Shown piece after piece: positions 1-10,232 of a stretch of DNA of 64,000 nt (position 1 is its first letter; every line of letters starts with the position of its first letter). The notes beneath the pieces were generated by a model. That model was not told where the DNA came from. It saw only the letters and a list, made by a program, of their open reading frames with translations, and did not search any database. Both the position numbers and the translations under genes were made by a program. Source of the DNA: Puniceicoccaceae bacterium. GTDB taxonomy: Bacteria > Verrucomicrobiota > Verrucomicrobiia > Opitutales > JAFGAQ01. The stretch is from positions 1,023,399 to 1,087,398 of the forward strand of contig JANQOQ010000008.1 in NCBI GenBank assembly GCA_028285755.1, in the 5' to 3' direction.

Positions 1-74
1 CATTCTAAAGACTGAAATTACTGCGGCAGCAGATTTCCGTTCTCAAAACTCTTAACTACGCATACAGAGAATAG

Positions 75-2888
75 ATGCGTGAAACCCAAATAGCAATGAA
101 ACTAATACTAAACCCCATTAAACTAGCAATTTGCTTAGTACTGCTAACTAGTTGCACCACTTTCTTAAGTGGACAGGATGCTACTGATAAAACTGACATT
201 TTTCTGATGTCACCCTTTGAAGTTGTCACTACTGAGGATGTTGGTTATCTCGCAAGAAATACCCTGGCTGGTAGTCGTTTAAATACGGAGCTTAAGGATA
301 CTGCATCCGCAATATCCGTCTTTACTGAGGAGTTTATGCAGGATATTGGAGCTGTAAGTATTGAGGAAGTAATGTCTTATGGAGCAAACATAACCGATAG
401 CACTGCTTTTCAACAGGCAACTGTTAATGGGAATTCGTTAAGTGAATTTGATACTATATTTTACTCCCGTGGTTTGCCTGCAAGTCGAGCTCGCAATTAC
501 TTTGTATGGGAGATCGCATCAGATATCTACAATGTAGGCCGCATTGATCAGAGTAGAGGTCCGAATTCTATCCTATTCGGTGTTGGTTCACCTGGAGGTA
601 TTGTAAATACAACAACCAAGCAAGCTGAATTGACCCGCTCTTTCGGAAAGCTAAAAGCTACTTTTGGGAACAACAATTTTGCCCGTGCAGAAGGAGACTT
701 TAATCATGTGCTCGTCGATGAGAAATTTGCCCTGCGTTTGAATCTAATGGCCAGCACAGAAGAAAATTGGCGAGATTTTGCCTTTAATGATCAGGAGCGT
801 ATGCACATCGCTGCCAAATATCGCCCATTTGAAAGAACCGAGATTCGTGCAGAATTGGAAGTGGGTGAAGTAGAAAACATTGTGATACGCCCATGGGGGG
901 GAATTGATTCGTTATCTGCTTGGCTGGAAGCAGGCAGCCCAATACTTAACTCTGCCAATCGAAGTCAAGGGGTAACTGCAAAAGGAGGCGCTAATTTTGT
1001 CTCTTATGTAGATAACCTGGGCTACGCACTCAATATGCGTCGAACATTGCAAACGATCGGTACTCCAACTAACAACTTTACTGTGTTTTTAGATGAGTCG
1101 TTAGCGTCTTTCGAAACGGGATGGGAAGGTCCGGGTGCACTGCGATACAATGACTACTCTACCTACTCTTTATTCTGGGATCAGAATCTTTTGGAAGGAC
1201 TTGACTTCCAAGTTGCGTTTAACACGCAAAAAACCGATTTCGAGAGCTATGATCCGCAGAATGCTTCACATGTTATTCGTGGAGAACCGGCTGCTGCATT
1301 ACCCGATGGTACAACCACATTTGCAGGTGATTATTACACCGAGGTTGTTTGGGAAAATCGAAATCGTGAACGTGAAATTGATACTTTCCGGGCATCGGTG
1401 TCCTACGAGCTTGATTTTAAAAACTGGTTAGACAGTGAGGGTATGGGTAAATGGTTGGGTAGGCATAGATTAGCAGGCTTATACGAATACAAAGATACTT
1501 CGAATGTGCGTAGTGAGTTACGTCCTTATTTAGAAGGAGCACCCTTTAATCGTAATCCCGAGAATGGGCAAAACCTCGTAAGGATGCGTCACTATGTGAC
1601 ACCTGGCGATACAGACGGATTCCGCGCTGCTGATTGGCGTGAATTAAACGATTATGTCTATGATGCGGGTAACGGAAACATGTATCCAATTACTTGGTAT
1701 CAGCGTAATGCTAACGTAGATGATGATGAGGAAGAGCAAACCGCACTCATGTTTGCCATGCAGAATTACTTTTTGGATGATCGCTTAGTTACTACATTTG
1801 GATATCGTAAAGATAAAGTTGATATTACTAATCGTGGAACTCGCCGTGGTGATCCTGTTGCAGCCGGAAAGAATGGGCAATTTGAAGTAGACTACGACAA
1901 TGTGAGTACCCCTACATTTGAGGCAATTACACGCACATATGGACTGGTCGGACACATCACAGATACTATTTCCGTTTTTTACAATGAGTCTAACAATACA
2001 GGGCTCCCGAGCTTAAACCAAAATGTGCTCCCTAATTCTACGACTCCGGAACCTTCCAAAGGTGAGGGACAGGATTATGGGCTTTATCTGGATTTATTTG
2101 ATGGTCGATTTTATGTGACAGTTGCGGCTTATGAGACGAGTGCGAATGGTTTAACTGCCTTTGGAACTCGTGGAGCAATTGAGAATCGCAACAATAGGGT
2201 TCTGGATACATTGGTTGATGCGGGCGTGATTAGCTCAACGGATGCAGACGCTCGTCGAGTACTTGCCAATGTTTATACATTTGATAACGTTTCGGAGGGA
2301 TATGAGCTCACGTTAACTGCCAATCCTACAAACAACTGGCGCGTCACACTAAACTACTCGAATTCAGAGTTAGTGCAGTCAAATATTGCCCCTGAAGTAG
2401 TTGAATGGTTTGCTGAAAATCGACCTTTATGGGAGTCTAATTTGGAGCTTAGTACTGGTAATGTGACCATCGGTGAAGAGATTGAAGATTTGGAAGAGTG
2501 GATCGCCGCGCGTAAGCAATTGGAGGGACAAGAAGCTCAGGGCTCTCGTGAACATTCATTCCGCATTTTTACACGTTATGAATTCGATCAGGGCATCCTA
2601 AATGGGTTTCACGTGGGTGGTGGTGCGCGCTACATCAGTGGTTCTGCGATTGCTGCCGCCAGTAATGGTGATGTGATACGTGGAGATGGGCAAACTCTCG
2701 TTGATTTTACAACCGGATACCGTTTTAAGCTTAAGGAAGAGATACCGGTGCGAGTACAACTCAATATCCGAAATTTGCTGGACGAAGGTGATCCTTACCT
2801 TACTCGCGCAACCACAGCAGGTGTGCCTAATCGTATGACTTTACCTGCCGCAAGAAACATTCGTTTATCAATTGGTCTAGATTTTTAA
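75..2888 (+). CDS. TonB-dependent outer-membrane receptor without STN domain
   Basis: Outer-membrane TonB-dependent transporter of 937 residues, probably importing an oligosaccharide released by the neighbouring enzymes. The N-terminus is a signal peptide (hydrophobic stretch about residues 15-33, ending LLTSC then LSGQ), so it may be a lipoprotein or be cut after SGQ. The motif DIFLMSPFEV (residues 41-50) sits where a TonB box is expected. The plug domain follows (about 60-190, with the SRGPNSILFGVGSPGGIVNT-type segment), then a long beta-barrel ending in the terminal Phe of SIGLDF. It lacks the N-terminal STN signalling domain of the two other complete TBDRs here, so it should not signal to an anti-sigma factor itself. 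An in-frame ATG at 96 gives a more ordinary signal peptide and may be the real start; neither start has a strong Shine-Dalgarno. The GH2 gene downstream suggests a shared function. The substrate cannot be read from sequence. Confidence 0.93.
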   Translation: MRETQIAMKLILNPIKLAICLVLLTSCTTFLSGQDATDKTDIFLMSPFEVVTTEDVGYLARNTLAGSRLNTELKDTASAISVFTEEFMQDIGAVSIEEVMSYGANITDSTAFQQATVNGNSLSEFDTIFYSRGLPASRARNYFVWEIASDIYNVGRIDQSRGPNSILFGVGSPGGIVNTTTKQAELTRSFGKLKATFGNNNFARAEGDFNHVLVDEKFALRLNLMASTEENWRDFAFNDQERMHIAAKYRPFERTEIRAELEVGEVENIVIRPWGGIDSLSAWLEAGSPILNSANRSQGVTAKGGANFVSYVDNLGYALNMRRTLQTIGTPTNNFTVFLDESLASFETGWEGPGALRYNDYSTYSLFWDQNLLEGLDFQVAFNTQKTDFESYDPQNASHVIRGEPAAALPDGTTTFAGDYYTEVVWENRNREREIDTFRASVSYELDFKNWLDSEGMGKWLGRHRLAGLYEYKDTSNVRSELRPYLEGAPFNRNPENGQNLVRMRHYVTPGDTDGFRAADWRELNDYVYDAGNGNMYPITWYQRNANVDDDEEEQTALMFAMQNYFLDDRLVTTFGYRKDKVDITNRGTRRGDPVAAGKNGQFEVDYDNVSTPTFEAITRTYGLVGHITDTISVFYNESNNTGLPSLNQNVLPNSTTPEPSKGEGQDYGLYLDLFDGRFYVTVAAYETSANGLTAFGTRGAIENRNNRVLDTLVDAGVISSTDADARRVLANVYTFDNVSEGYELTLTANPTNNWRVTLNYSNSELVQSNIAPEVVEWFAENRPLWESNLELSTGNVTIGEEIEDLEEWIAARKQLEGQEAQGSREHSFRIFTRYEFDQGILNGFHVGGGARYISGSAIAAASNGDVIRGDGQTLVDFTTGYRFKLKEEIPVRVQLNIRNLLDEGDPYLTRATTAGVPNRMTLPAARNIRLSIGLDF

Positions 2889-2911
2889 CCCTAACCTCCC
2901 CGGGACTACTT

Positions 2912-2943
2912 CTGCGTAGCGTATTCACGAGAGCGCTACGCAG
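2912..2943 (+). terminator. Hairpin after TBDR gene
   Basis: A perfect 10-bp inverted repeat (CTGCGTAGCG at 2912-2921, CGCTACGCAG at 2934-2943) with a 12-nt loop lies 23 bp after the TBDR stop and 28 bp before the GH2 start. There is no T-run, so it may attenuate or process the transcript rather than terminate it fully. Confidence 0.45.
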
Positions 2944-2971
2944 TGAATTATCACCACTCATTTAAGACGAT

Positions 2972-5401
2972 ATGCCTCCGCGATATAGAGTTATTCTTTG
3001 CTATTTATTCTTTGCATGGTTTTCCAGCCTTATTGGGCGTGATATTGTGGACTGGAATCGAGGCTGGGTTTTTCATTTGGGATGCCTAGATACAAATAAG
3101 GTGTTTGAAGTTGGCTTGAATGAGCCGGGTGCCCGTGTATTAAACCTGCCACATGATTGGAGTATCGAAGGACCCTATAATGAAGACGCTCCCGCTGGAG
3201 CGGAAGGAGCGTTTCTCCCGACAGGTGTGGGCTGGTATGAAAAATCATTCGAGTATCAGAAAGACTGGCAGGGGAAGTGCGTTTTTGTAGAGTTTGACGG
3301 GGTCTATATGAACAGCGAAGTATGGCTCAACGGAAAATATCTAGGGGTAAGGCCCTATGGTTACATCAGTTTTGGTTATGAGCTAACAACCCATTTAAAG
3401 CAGGGTATGAATAGACTTCATGTGCGCGTTGATAATAGTAACGCTCCCAGCGGTCGTTGGTATACAGGATCAGGTATCTATAGAAACGTGCGTTTGGTAA
3501 TAAAAAACCCCGTGCATATTGCTAAGTGGGGTACCTTTGTGCGCTCCACAAATACAATAAAAGATGATCAGGCAGAACTTTTAATCGATGTAGAAGTAAC
3601 GAATTTGGGCAATGATGTTCGTTCAATTTCTCTGGAAATCCATATCTACGATGCATCGAGTCTGCTTGTTACGACTTTGGAGCAACCAATATCTTTGAAG
3701 CCCGGTACTGATACGATAACCCAAAAAGCGACTATTGAGAACCCAAAATTATGGAGTCCTGAGAATCCATATCTATACTCTGTAGAATTTGAAATCATTC
3801 ACAATAATGAGGTAGTGGATTTTGTGAGGCAGAAAACAGGTATCCGCAGCCTTGAATTTACCACAGATCGTGGATTTCTGCTTAATGGGGCTTCAACCTT
3901 GATCAAGGGAGTTTGTAATCATCATGATGCAGGTGCGGTGGGTGCTGCAGTCCCATTGGATATTTTGAGGTATCGACTTCAACTGCTTAAAGATATGGGC
4001 TGTAATGCGATACGCACTGCTCACAATCCGCAATCGCCAGAATTTTATCAACTTTGCGATGAGATGGGCTTTCTCATTATGAATGAGGCCTTCGATGGAT
4101 GGTTTGAACCGAAAGCGGAACATGACTATGGTCAATACTTTGCAGAGTGGTGGGAACAGGATTTGGAGGATTTTATCAAGCGCGACCGTAATCACCCCAG
4201 CGTCTTTATCTGGAGCATTGGCAATGAAGTCAGAGGATATACGGATGAGCAGCAGGAGATAATGGTGAATTTTGTAAAGAACTTGGACAATACCCGACCT
4301 ATTACACAGGGCAGGGGTTACAGAGGTAAGTTTATAGATTTGGCTGGTTTTAATGGTCATGGAGAAATGAAGGGTAGTTTGGAGAAATTTCACGAGAAGG
4401 ATAAACGTCCAATAATTGGAACAGAAATCACACATACACTGCAAACCCGAGGTGTTTACAAGACACAGACTTGGATTCGTCGCAGAGATGCTCCGGCACC
4501 GTGGGAAGTAGGTAAGACTTATGAGGAATTGGAGCCTTATGTGACCCTAATTCCGAATCTTTCGGAAGAAGAGGTATTTCCGGAGGTGAATCCCCGATAT
4601 CAGTCGAGTTATGACAATGCGATTGTGCGCATTGGAATACGCGATGATTGGAAACGTGTTGAGGAATACTCTTGGTATTTAGGTAACTTTCGATGGACCG
4701 GATTCGACTACCTTGGTGAGTCCTTCTCATGGCCTGCAAGGACTGAAAACTTTGGTATTATAGATCTGGCGGGCTTCCCTAAGGATCACTATTACCTCTA
4801 CCAAAGCCTCTGGAGCGATAAGCCAATGGTGCATCTGCTCCCGCATTGGACACATCCAGGCAAAGAGGAAGCTCCGATTCCCGTGGTAGTTTACACTAAT
4901 GGGCAGGCTGCTGAGTTACACCTTAATGGGAATTCATTGGGCAAAAAGCCAATGACGGACGAAATGCAGATCGTTTGGCAAGTGCCTTATGAACCAGGAA
5001 TCCTTGAGGCTGTAGCATTTTTTGAAGATGGTAACAAGGTTCGAAAATCATTTATAACAAGTAAGAAAGCTGATCGATTGGAAATAAAGAGTAACCGAGA
5101 TCGACTTAGTGCAAACGGGCGGGATGTAGCTCGTGTAGAAGTAATAGTTACGGATGATAAGGGTGTTATGGTTCCACATGCTAACTGCCGGGTAAGTTTT
5201 GAAATCGAGGGTCCAGCAAAACTGCTAGCTGTAGAAAATGGAGACATTTTGGATATAGATCCACACCAAGAGCTCTCGAGGAAGATATTTAACGGCAAAT
5301 GCCTACTATTGATTCAATCAACAACTGATTCAGGAAAAATCACCATTAAAGCAAATGCTATTGGTTTGGTATCTAATTCAATCCAACTGGAAAGTTTTTA
5401 A
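2972..5401 (+). CDS. Secreted GH2-family glycosidase (beta-galactosidase/beta-glucuronidase-like)
   Basis: Glycoside hydrolase family 2 enzyme of 809 residues with a signal peptide (hydrophobic residues 6-21, then IGRD). Domain order is typical: sugar-binding jelly roll (about 25-180), Ig-like domain (about 185-295), TIM barrel (about 298-600) and C-terminal beta-sandwiches (about 640-809) of the DUF4982/bacterial Ig-like kind. The acid/base is Glu419 in SIGNEV, and the probable nucleophile is Glu485 in IIGTE. The RTAHNP motif (about 348-353) is also present. Family members cleave beta-linked galactose, glucuronate or mannose, and the specificity cannot be fixed from sequence. It follows the TBDR gene by 83 bp, across a hairpin, and may be co-transcribed. 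The secreted location fits periplasmic processing of imported oligosaccharides. Confidence 0.92.
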   Translation: MPPRYRVILCYLFFAWFSSLIGRDIVDWNRGWVFHLGCLDTNKVFEVGLNEPGARVLNLPHDWSIEGPYNEDAPAGAEGAFLPTGVGWYEKSFEYQKDWQGKCVFVEFDGVYMNSEVWLNGKYLGVRPYGYISFGYELTTHLKQGMNRLHVRVDNSNAPSGRWYTGSGIYRNVRLVIKNPVHIAKWGTFVRSTNTIKDDQAELLIDVEVTNLGNDVRSISLEIHIYDASSLLVTTLEQPISLKPGTDTITQKATIENPKLWSPENPYLYSVEFEIIHNNEVVDFVRQKTGIRSLEFTTDRGFLLNGASTLIKGVCNHHDAGAVGAAVPLDILRYRLQLLKDMGCNAIRTAHNPQSPEFYQLCDEMGFLIMNEAFDGWFEPKAEHDYGQYFAEWWEQDLEDFIKRDRNHPSVFIWSIGNEVRGYTDEQQEIMVNFVKNLDNTRPITQGRGYRGKFIDLAGFNGHGEMKGSLEKFHEKDKRPIIGTEITHTLQTRGVYKTQTWIRRRDAPAPWEVGKTYEELEPYVTLIPNLSEEEVFPEVNPRYQSSYDNAIVRIGIRDDWKRVEEYSWYLGNFRWTGFDYLGESFSWPARTENFGIIDLAGFPKDHYYLYQSLWSDKPMVHLLPHWTHPGKEEAPIPVVVYTNGQAAELHLNGNSLGKKPMTDEMQIVWQVPYEPGILEAVAFFEDGNKVRKSFITSKKADRLEIKSNRDRLSANGRDVARVEVIVTDDKGVMVPHANCRVSFEIEGPAKLLAVENGDILDIDPHQELSRKIFNGKCLLLIQSTTDSGKITIKANAIGLVSNSIQLESF

Positions 5402-5531
5402 GTAGTAAGCGAATACCAGAGAAAGTCTGGTTGGTCGTGTTTCAGATAGTTCTGAGTTAATGGCCTCTCTCTATTCATCTAAGATAAGCTATGGTTAGCA
5501 TAGCTGCATAATAGGTTATTCTGGAAATAGA

Positions 5532-5570
5532 GGGCGTCCCGAGTATCCTATCAAACTCATTGGGACGCCC
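5532..5570. terminator. Intrinsic terminator-like hairpin between convergent genes
   Basis: A perfect 9-bp GC-rich inverted repeat (GGGCGTCCC at 5532-5540, GGGACGCCC at 5562-5570) with a 21-nt loop lies between the GH2 gene and the convergent small gene at 5604-5942. No strong T-run follows. It could serve both strands. The rest of 5402-5603 holds nothing recognisable. Confidence 0.55.
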
Positions 5571-5603
5571 GATGGTTTCTGACACGTTTCTAAGTTTCTT
5601 TGG

Positions 5604-5942
5604 TTAGAAACAGAAAATAACTGCAATGATTAGTAACACCAAAAAAATCAAAATCAGGTAATTTCCTTTTGAGGGTGAATATTCACTAAAATTTTCTTCA
5701 ACCTCACTTTCAAAATTCTCAATAAGGTGGAAATGCGGGGGGGTGTCTTTACTACTCACTGTTTCTATAAATGAAATAAGCCTTTTTAGTCTTTCTGTAT
5801 AAGTTTGGATGATTTGCTCAAAAATTTTGATATTCTCCTTATCTTCTAGTAATCGTACTAATTCCATCTGTTCGTTTACGAATAGACCGTTATAGAGTGC
5901 CTTCCTAGTTAGCACTTTTAAACGAGTAGAACTATTTTTCAT
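5604..5942 (-). CDS. Small tail-anchored hypothetical protein
   Basis: Unrecognised 112-residue protein. It is charged and probably helical in the first ~90 residues, with an amphipathic segment around LVRLLEDKENIKIFEQII. It ends in a single hydrophobic segment (about residues 93-112), giving the look of a C-terminal tail anchor with most of the protein in the cytoplasm. There is no signal peptide or catalytic motif. It is convergent with the GH2 gene and separated from the chemoreceptor gene by 710 bp. Composition is AT-rich like its surroundings. It is probably a real but lineage-specific gene; no function is proposed. Confidence 0.5.
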   Translation of the reverse strand: MKNSSTRLKVLTRKALYNGLFVNEQMELVRLLEDKENIKIFEQIIQTYTERLKRLISFIETVSSKDTPPHFHLIENFESEVEENFSEYSPSKGNYLILIFLVLLIIAVIFCF

Positions 5943-6652
5943 GCTATTGTTTCGATCACAAGGTAGTCTGCCAACATGTTCCTGACTTAAACGTGAATAA
6001 GACGAAGTCGGGAACTGCGTAGTAATTTAGATCCAGGCAGTATCTGAACTATATATAGCTGATTCATGGAACAATAACGTGATGTGGATTGATTTCGCTT
6101 GTTTGATATTTGAGAGTAAAAGGCCTTCCATTCATACTATTTCTTTTCCTATTAATATAGATGCTTTTGTGAGGAAAATGTATTATCTTCGAGTGATTTT
6201 ATTTTTCTACAGTGCGATTGAATACTCCACCAATTTTGCGAAAACCAAAGGTTCTGCTTTATTCTCTTTAGGTGAAAGAAAAGTGGTTTTATGAGAGGTT
6301 TACCTGTTTCGCATGTTTTTTGCAAAATTTGCTGAGTTCTCACACGTTTCAATGTGATTTTTACCAAAAGAAACATAGCTACATTAAACATCGCTTACTC
6401 TCAGCTTGCTAATTAGAGCAAATAGCTGGGTATCAATTACAGTGAGCTAAACGGATTTGCTTACCTTCAATTGAACGTGTGTGGAGAATATTCGTTAGCC
6501 AGTATTTTGTAGTAACAGATACATTAGTAGATGTTATATTTTATCTTCTAGGTTATTATGAAATTTGCAAATGTTACAGTTTAGAGATTTAAACTCAAGT
6601 ATTGTAAATTGAAGACGGTTATTAGGTAACATATAATAACTAAACAATACTA
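5943..6652. other. AT-rich intergenic region with no convincing gene
   Basis: A 710-bp stretch between the small tail-anchored gene and the chemoreceptor gene. Short open frames on both strands (about 6079-6294 plus, 6152-6391 minus) overlap each other and read as low-complexity, lysine/phenylalanine-rich sequence without a domain or ribosome-binding site, so I do not call them genes. The only signal I can support is a promoter-like pair at its right end (6609-6637). Confidence 0.6.
6609..6637 (+). promoter_or_regulatory. Sigma70-like promoter for the chemoreceptor gene
   Basis: TTGAAG (6609-6614), a 17-bp spacer, then a consensus TATAAT (6632-6637). The predicted start site (around 6644) would lie only about 9 nt before the ATG at 6653, and no Shine-Dalgarno is visible, so the mRNA would be nearly leaderless. 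The region is AT-rich, so a chance match is possible. Confidence 0.4.
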
Positions 6653-8347
6653 ATGAAAATCGCCTTATCCATTAAACATCGAATAGTTGCTTTCTCTGGA
6701 ATTCTTTTGTTACTAACAGCAGTAACCCTTACCTCAATCTCCTATTATTATGCTGCTAATACTGCACGGGTTTTGGCTAACACAACGCTAACCGCGAAAT
6801 TAAATGGCGATATTTCTTCCTTTAAACATTATGTATCGACCTTTTTTGGTTCTATCAACTACGCCGATGGGGTCCTATTAGATGAAAAAAATCAATCTAT
6901 TGAGGGGCAACATGCAATGGTTGATGCTATTCTCGAGGATAAGGAGGTTATCGCAACGATTTTTGTAAGAGACGGTAACGATTTTAGAAGAATTACCACC
7001 AATGTTATGAAAACTGATGGTTCCAGGGCAGTGGGTACTTTGCTTGGTACTGGAAGTGCAGCGTATGCACCTATTATCAGGGGGGAATTATTTTTGGGTG
7101 AAGCTGAAATTCTGGGTATTCCTTATCTAACTGCTTATCAACCTGTATTTAATAAGGGGGAGGTAGTTGGAATCTACTTTGTCGGAGTTAAGCTATCGGA
7201 TGCTAACAAATTGGTAAACACAGGGCTGCGACGTATGCTAATAAGTTTGGTAATCGGCTTTTTGCTGATCGCTGGAATTGGTTTAGTAATATTGCTTTTT
7301 GTATCATCCATGATTGTAAGGCCAATTCTGAAAACTACCAATATGCTTAGGGAAATTGCTGAGGGCGAAGGAGACTTAACCCAACGACTGAATATTAAAA
7401 GCGAAGATGAAATGGGTAATTTAGGTCGTTGGTTTGATGTCTTTATAACAAACATTCAGGATATTATTAAAAAGGTCATAGGCGATTCTTCGGGCGTAAA
7501 TGATCAGTCCCTGGAGTTATCGAATATTGCAAATCGCCTCGAACACAGTGCAAGTGATACGACCGAGCGTTCCGGGAGTGTAGCCGCATCTGCAGAAGAA
7601 ATGAGTTTAAACATGAATTCTGTAGCTGCAACTATCGAACAAGCTTCAAGCAATATGCACGCGGTTGCCTCCGCATTGGAAGAAATGACTTCAACAGTAA
7701 ATGAAATAGCAAACAATGCCGGGTCTGCCAATAAGATTACTGGGGATGCTGTCAAACAAACAGAATCAGCTACCAATCGCATTCATGATCTAGGAAAAGC
7801 CGCAAGTCAGATAAACAGTGTTACAGAAACTATATCTTCTATCTCTGACCAAACCAATTTACTTGCCCTAAATGCAACTATTGAAGCTGCGTCTGCAGGT
7901 GAGGCTGGTAAAGGGTTTGCCGTAGTAGCGAGTGAAATCAAGGAACTGGCTAGACAAACTGCTCAATCAACTGAAGAGATACAGGCAATGATAGATCAAA
8001 TCCAAAGTGCGACTGATGCCTCTGTCCATGAAATCGAAGAGATTGCCGAAGTTGTCTTAAAAGTGAATGAAGTGATGACTACCATTGCAGCTTCGATTGA
8101 GGAGCAATCTGCGTCGACAAATGAGATTGCAAATAATATTTCACAGGCTTCGTCTGGAATTAATGAAATCGCCCATAATGTGACTCAAGCTTCAGATGTA
8201 TCTCAGAACATTTCAAAGGATATTATAGAAGTTAACAAGGACGCCAAGCGAGTGCAGGATGAAAGTAGTTTGATTAGCTATAGCGTTTCAGAGCTATCTA
8301 GATTATCAGATAATCTAGGTAATATGGTTGGTCGATTTAAGATCTAA
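6653..8347 (+). CDS. Methyl-accepting chemotaxis protein (Cache-HAMP-MCP)
   Basis: Membrane chemoreceptor of 564 residues. TM1 is about residues 11-33. The periplasmic sensor is about 38-190 and resembles a Cache_3-Cache_2 domain ([14 protein letters not shown], then GSRAVGTLL, then [11 protein letters not shown]). TM2 is about 194-218, HAMP about 219-272, and the long helical signalling domain runs to the end. The cytoplasmic hairpin tip is [23 protein letters not shown] (about 399-421) in three pieces: [28 protein letters not shown]; the common EAARAGE reads EAASAGE here. It should couple ligand binding to CheA/CheW, but no che gene lies in the window, so it depends on a pathway elsewhere. 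Its place between polysaccharide-uptake genes suggests chemotaxis toward the polymer or its breakdown products, which is an inference. Confidence 0.92.
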   Translation: MKIALSIKHRIVAFSGILLLLTAVTLTSISYYYAANTARVLANTTLTAKLNGDISSFKHYVSTFFGSINYADGVLLDEKNQSIEGQHAMVDAILEDKEVIATIFVRDGNDFRRITTNVMKTDGSRAVGTLLGTGSAAYAPIIRGELFLGEAEILGIPYLTAYQPVFNKGEVVGIYFVGVKLSDANKLVNTGLRRMLISLVIGFLLIAGIGLVILLFVSSMIVRPILKTTNMLREIAEGEGDLTQRLNIKSEDEMGNLGRWFDVFITNIQDIIKKVIGDSSGVNDQSLELSNIANRLEHSASDTTERSGSVAASAEEMSLNMNSVAATIEQASSNMHAVASALEEMTSTVNEIANNAGSANKITGDAVKQTESATNRIHDLGKAASQINSVTETISSISDQTNLLALNATIEAASAGEAGKGFAVVASEIKELARQTAQSTEEIQAMIDQIQSATDASVHEIEEIAEVVLKVNEVMTTIAASIEEQSASTNEIANNISQASSGINEIAHNVTQASDVSQNISKDIIEVNKDAKRVQDESSLISYSVSELSRLSDNLGNMVGRFKI

Positions 8348-8540
8348 GGTTTTAATTACAATTTGTAGTCTGAACTTTTACTCAGTCGTGTATCAGTTAA
8401 CCTCCACGCCTTTTGGATTTTTTCTTTCTAAGACCTGAGTCCAATATCTCAAGCAGTAGTTGCTTAAGCTCGAGCTAACCGATCAAAAGCTTGCAAGTTT
8501 ACATCGTTGAGTGCTTTAAGAATAGGGTCATTTTTATTCT

Positions 8541-9104
8541 ATGGAAAACGCGCAATTTAACCAGAGGGATTGGTATGAGAAACATTTAAAACCGCATGAA
8601 CCTATGATAAGGTCGTGGCTCAAAGCTCGTTTTCAATTAGAGCACGAAATTGAGGATATTCTTCAAGAAGCTCTCTATAGAGTTTTGTATGCATCTTTGG
8701 ACGAAGAAATTAGGGCCCCTAAAGCGTATTTATTTACCACTGCTCGTAATGTTGCATTGATGCGATTACGGAAATCCAAGTTAAGAAATGAGATAAATTT
8801 AGAAGATTTTGCGTGCTCAAGCATCATAGACGATAGGAAGGGAACAGTCGATCAACTGTGTAATAACGAGAATATAAAAATATTGGATGACGCAATCAAG
8901 TCGCTACCTAGCAAGTGCAGGAAGATAATAGTTCTAAAAAAGGTCAAAGGGATGTCGATAAACTCAATTGCAAAACAACTCGGAATATCGCCCAATACCG
9001 TGCGTGTACAAGTAACTATTGGGCTAAAAAAAATCCGGGCATATTTTGAATTTATCCACGGTGATTCTACGCTACTGGAAAGAAAAAATGAGCATGGAGA
9101 ATGA
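8541..9104 (+). CDS. ECF-family RNA polymerase sigma factor
   Basis: 187-residue extracytoplasmic-function sigma factor. Region 2 is at about residues 22-85 (EDILQEALYRVLYA, then KAYLFTTARNVALMRLRKSK). Region 4 is at about 118-170, with the helix-turn-helix SINSIAKQLGISPNTVRVQV. Length and layout match FecI-type sigma factors. It overlaps the FecR gene, which is followed by an STN-TBDR, the classic cell-surface signalling order. It probably activates the TBDR promoter and perhaps enzyme genes. No clear Shine-Dalgarno precedes the ATG. The preceding 8348-8540 holds no gene I can recognise and probably contains its promoter. Confidence 0.92.
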   Translation: MENAQFNQRDWYEKHLKPHEPMIRSWLKARFQLEHEIEDILQEALYRVLYASLDEEIRAPKAYLFTTARNVALMRLRKSKLRNEINLEDFACSSIIDDRKGTVDQLCNNENIKILDDAIKSLPSKCRKIIVLKKVKGMSINSIAKQLGISPNTVRVQVTIGLKKIRAYFEFIHGDSTLLERKNEHGE

Positions 9105-10116
9105 TAACTTTGCCTCAGATTCAGCAGCAGATTGGGTTTTGCGAATTGAAGAGGGCTTAAGCGAAAACGAGCAAAAAGAATTTTTTGAGTGGTTACAAAA
9201 AGAACCCTCCCACATGGAGGAGTTCGATCAATTTCGTTTGATATGGAAAGATTTGGACACTTGGGCAGAGTTGCAAGACGGCTACGAACAGCATCAGGCC
9301 AAAAAGATTCGGTGGTCTACTAAACACACTTTGCAAATTGGATCACTTGCTGCTGCCTTAATTATGGGTGGATTCTTAATCAATCTATACGTTTCCCATA
9401 AACAAGGGGTCAACAAATCTGTCAGTGATTCGAATGTATACACGAGTGAGATGACCGTTAGTATATTGCCGGACGGTTCTACACTCTACACGAATATAAA
9501 TACTTCTTATAGTTACACTTTCTCTAGCCTCCAACGAAGAGTCAATCTGGCATCTGGTGAAATTTATGTAAGTGTGGCAGAGGACAAAAGCAGACCTTTT
9601 GTAATCGATGTAAACGGCATTGAGATAAGAGCCATAGGTACCGCATTTAATGTTAAATTCTTAGACAATTACATGGAACTTCTGGTTGAAGAAGGTACGG
9701 TTAATGTGAACATTCAGGAAGACTGTCCCTTTGAGGTTTGTTGTCTGGGGTTCGAAGAATCTGTGAATGAGGTCGTCTTCGCTAATCAAATGCTAACATT
9801 GCATTTATTTGATAATACTAGAGAAATTTTAAAACCAAAATCCTTAACAGGATTGGAGGTAAAAAAGCGATTTGCCTGGCATCACAGAAAGTTAGTTTTT
9901 AGAGCGGAACCCCTTAAAGATGTTATAGATGAATTTAATAGACTTAACGATGTTCAATTAGTTATTACTGATCCAAACATTGAGAATCTAAAAGTCAGTG
10001 GTTCCATAAAATCTGATAATTTGGAAGGCTTAACACGGTTGCTTGAACTCGGTTTTGATATCGCGTCCGAAGAAACACCTAATAGCCATATTTTACTTAC
10101 GCAAAAGGTAGATTAA
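9088..10116 (+). CDS. FecR-family anti-sigma factor
   Basis: Inner-membrane sigma regulator, 342 residues from the chosen ATG at 9088; the frame is open to an ATG at 9046. I prefer 9088 because GGAAAG lies just upstream and the sigma gene ends at 9104, giving a short overlap typical of sigma/anti-sigma pairs. The cytoplasmic N-terminal helical domain (DUF4880-like, ADWVLRIEEGLSENEQKEF) comes first. One TM segment follows at about residues 82-102, then the periplasmic FecR domain (about 115-210, with RPFVIDVNGIEIRAIGTAFNV). A C-terminal DUF4974-like domain (about 275-340) should contact the STN domain of the TBDR. It holds the sigma factor inactive, or activates it, depending on receptor status. 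Confidence 0.92.
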   Translation: MSMENDNFASDSAADWVLRIEEGLSENEQKEFFEWLQKEPSHMEEFDQFRLIWKDLDTWAELQDGYEQHQAKKIRWSTKHTLQIGSLAAALIMGGFLINLYVSHKQGVNKSVSDSNVYTSEMTVSILPDGSTLYTNINTSYSYTFSSLQRRVNLASGEIYVSVAEDKSRPFVIDVNGIEIRAIGTAFNVKFLDNYMELLVEEGTVNVNIQEDCPFEVCCLGFEESVNEVVFANQMLTLHLFDNTREILKPKSLTGLEVKKRFAWHHRKLVFRAEPLKDVIDEFNRLNDVQLVITDPNIENLKVSGSIKSDNLEGLTRLLELGFDIASEETPNSHILLTQKVD

Positions 10117-10232
10117 TACTCCGCTTGTTAAGTATTTTTTAATGCAAAGTTGTAAGTAGTGCATCTTATAAGGGATGCTGCTGCTAAATTACTCCGATTA
10201 CTTCCTTTACAACAACTATAGAAGATTAACTA

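Noticed and set aside
3893-4444. 183-residue minus-strand frame inside the GH2 gene
   Set aside because: It lies fully antisense to the catalytic barrel of a well-supported enzyme and shows no domain.
6079-6391. Overlapping short open frames on both strands in the gap before the chemoreceptor
   Set aside because: Low-complexity, AT-driven translations without domain, start signal or neighbour support; they overlap each other in opposite directions.
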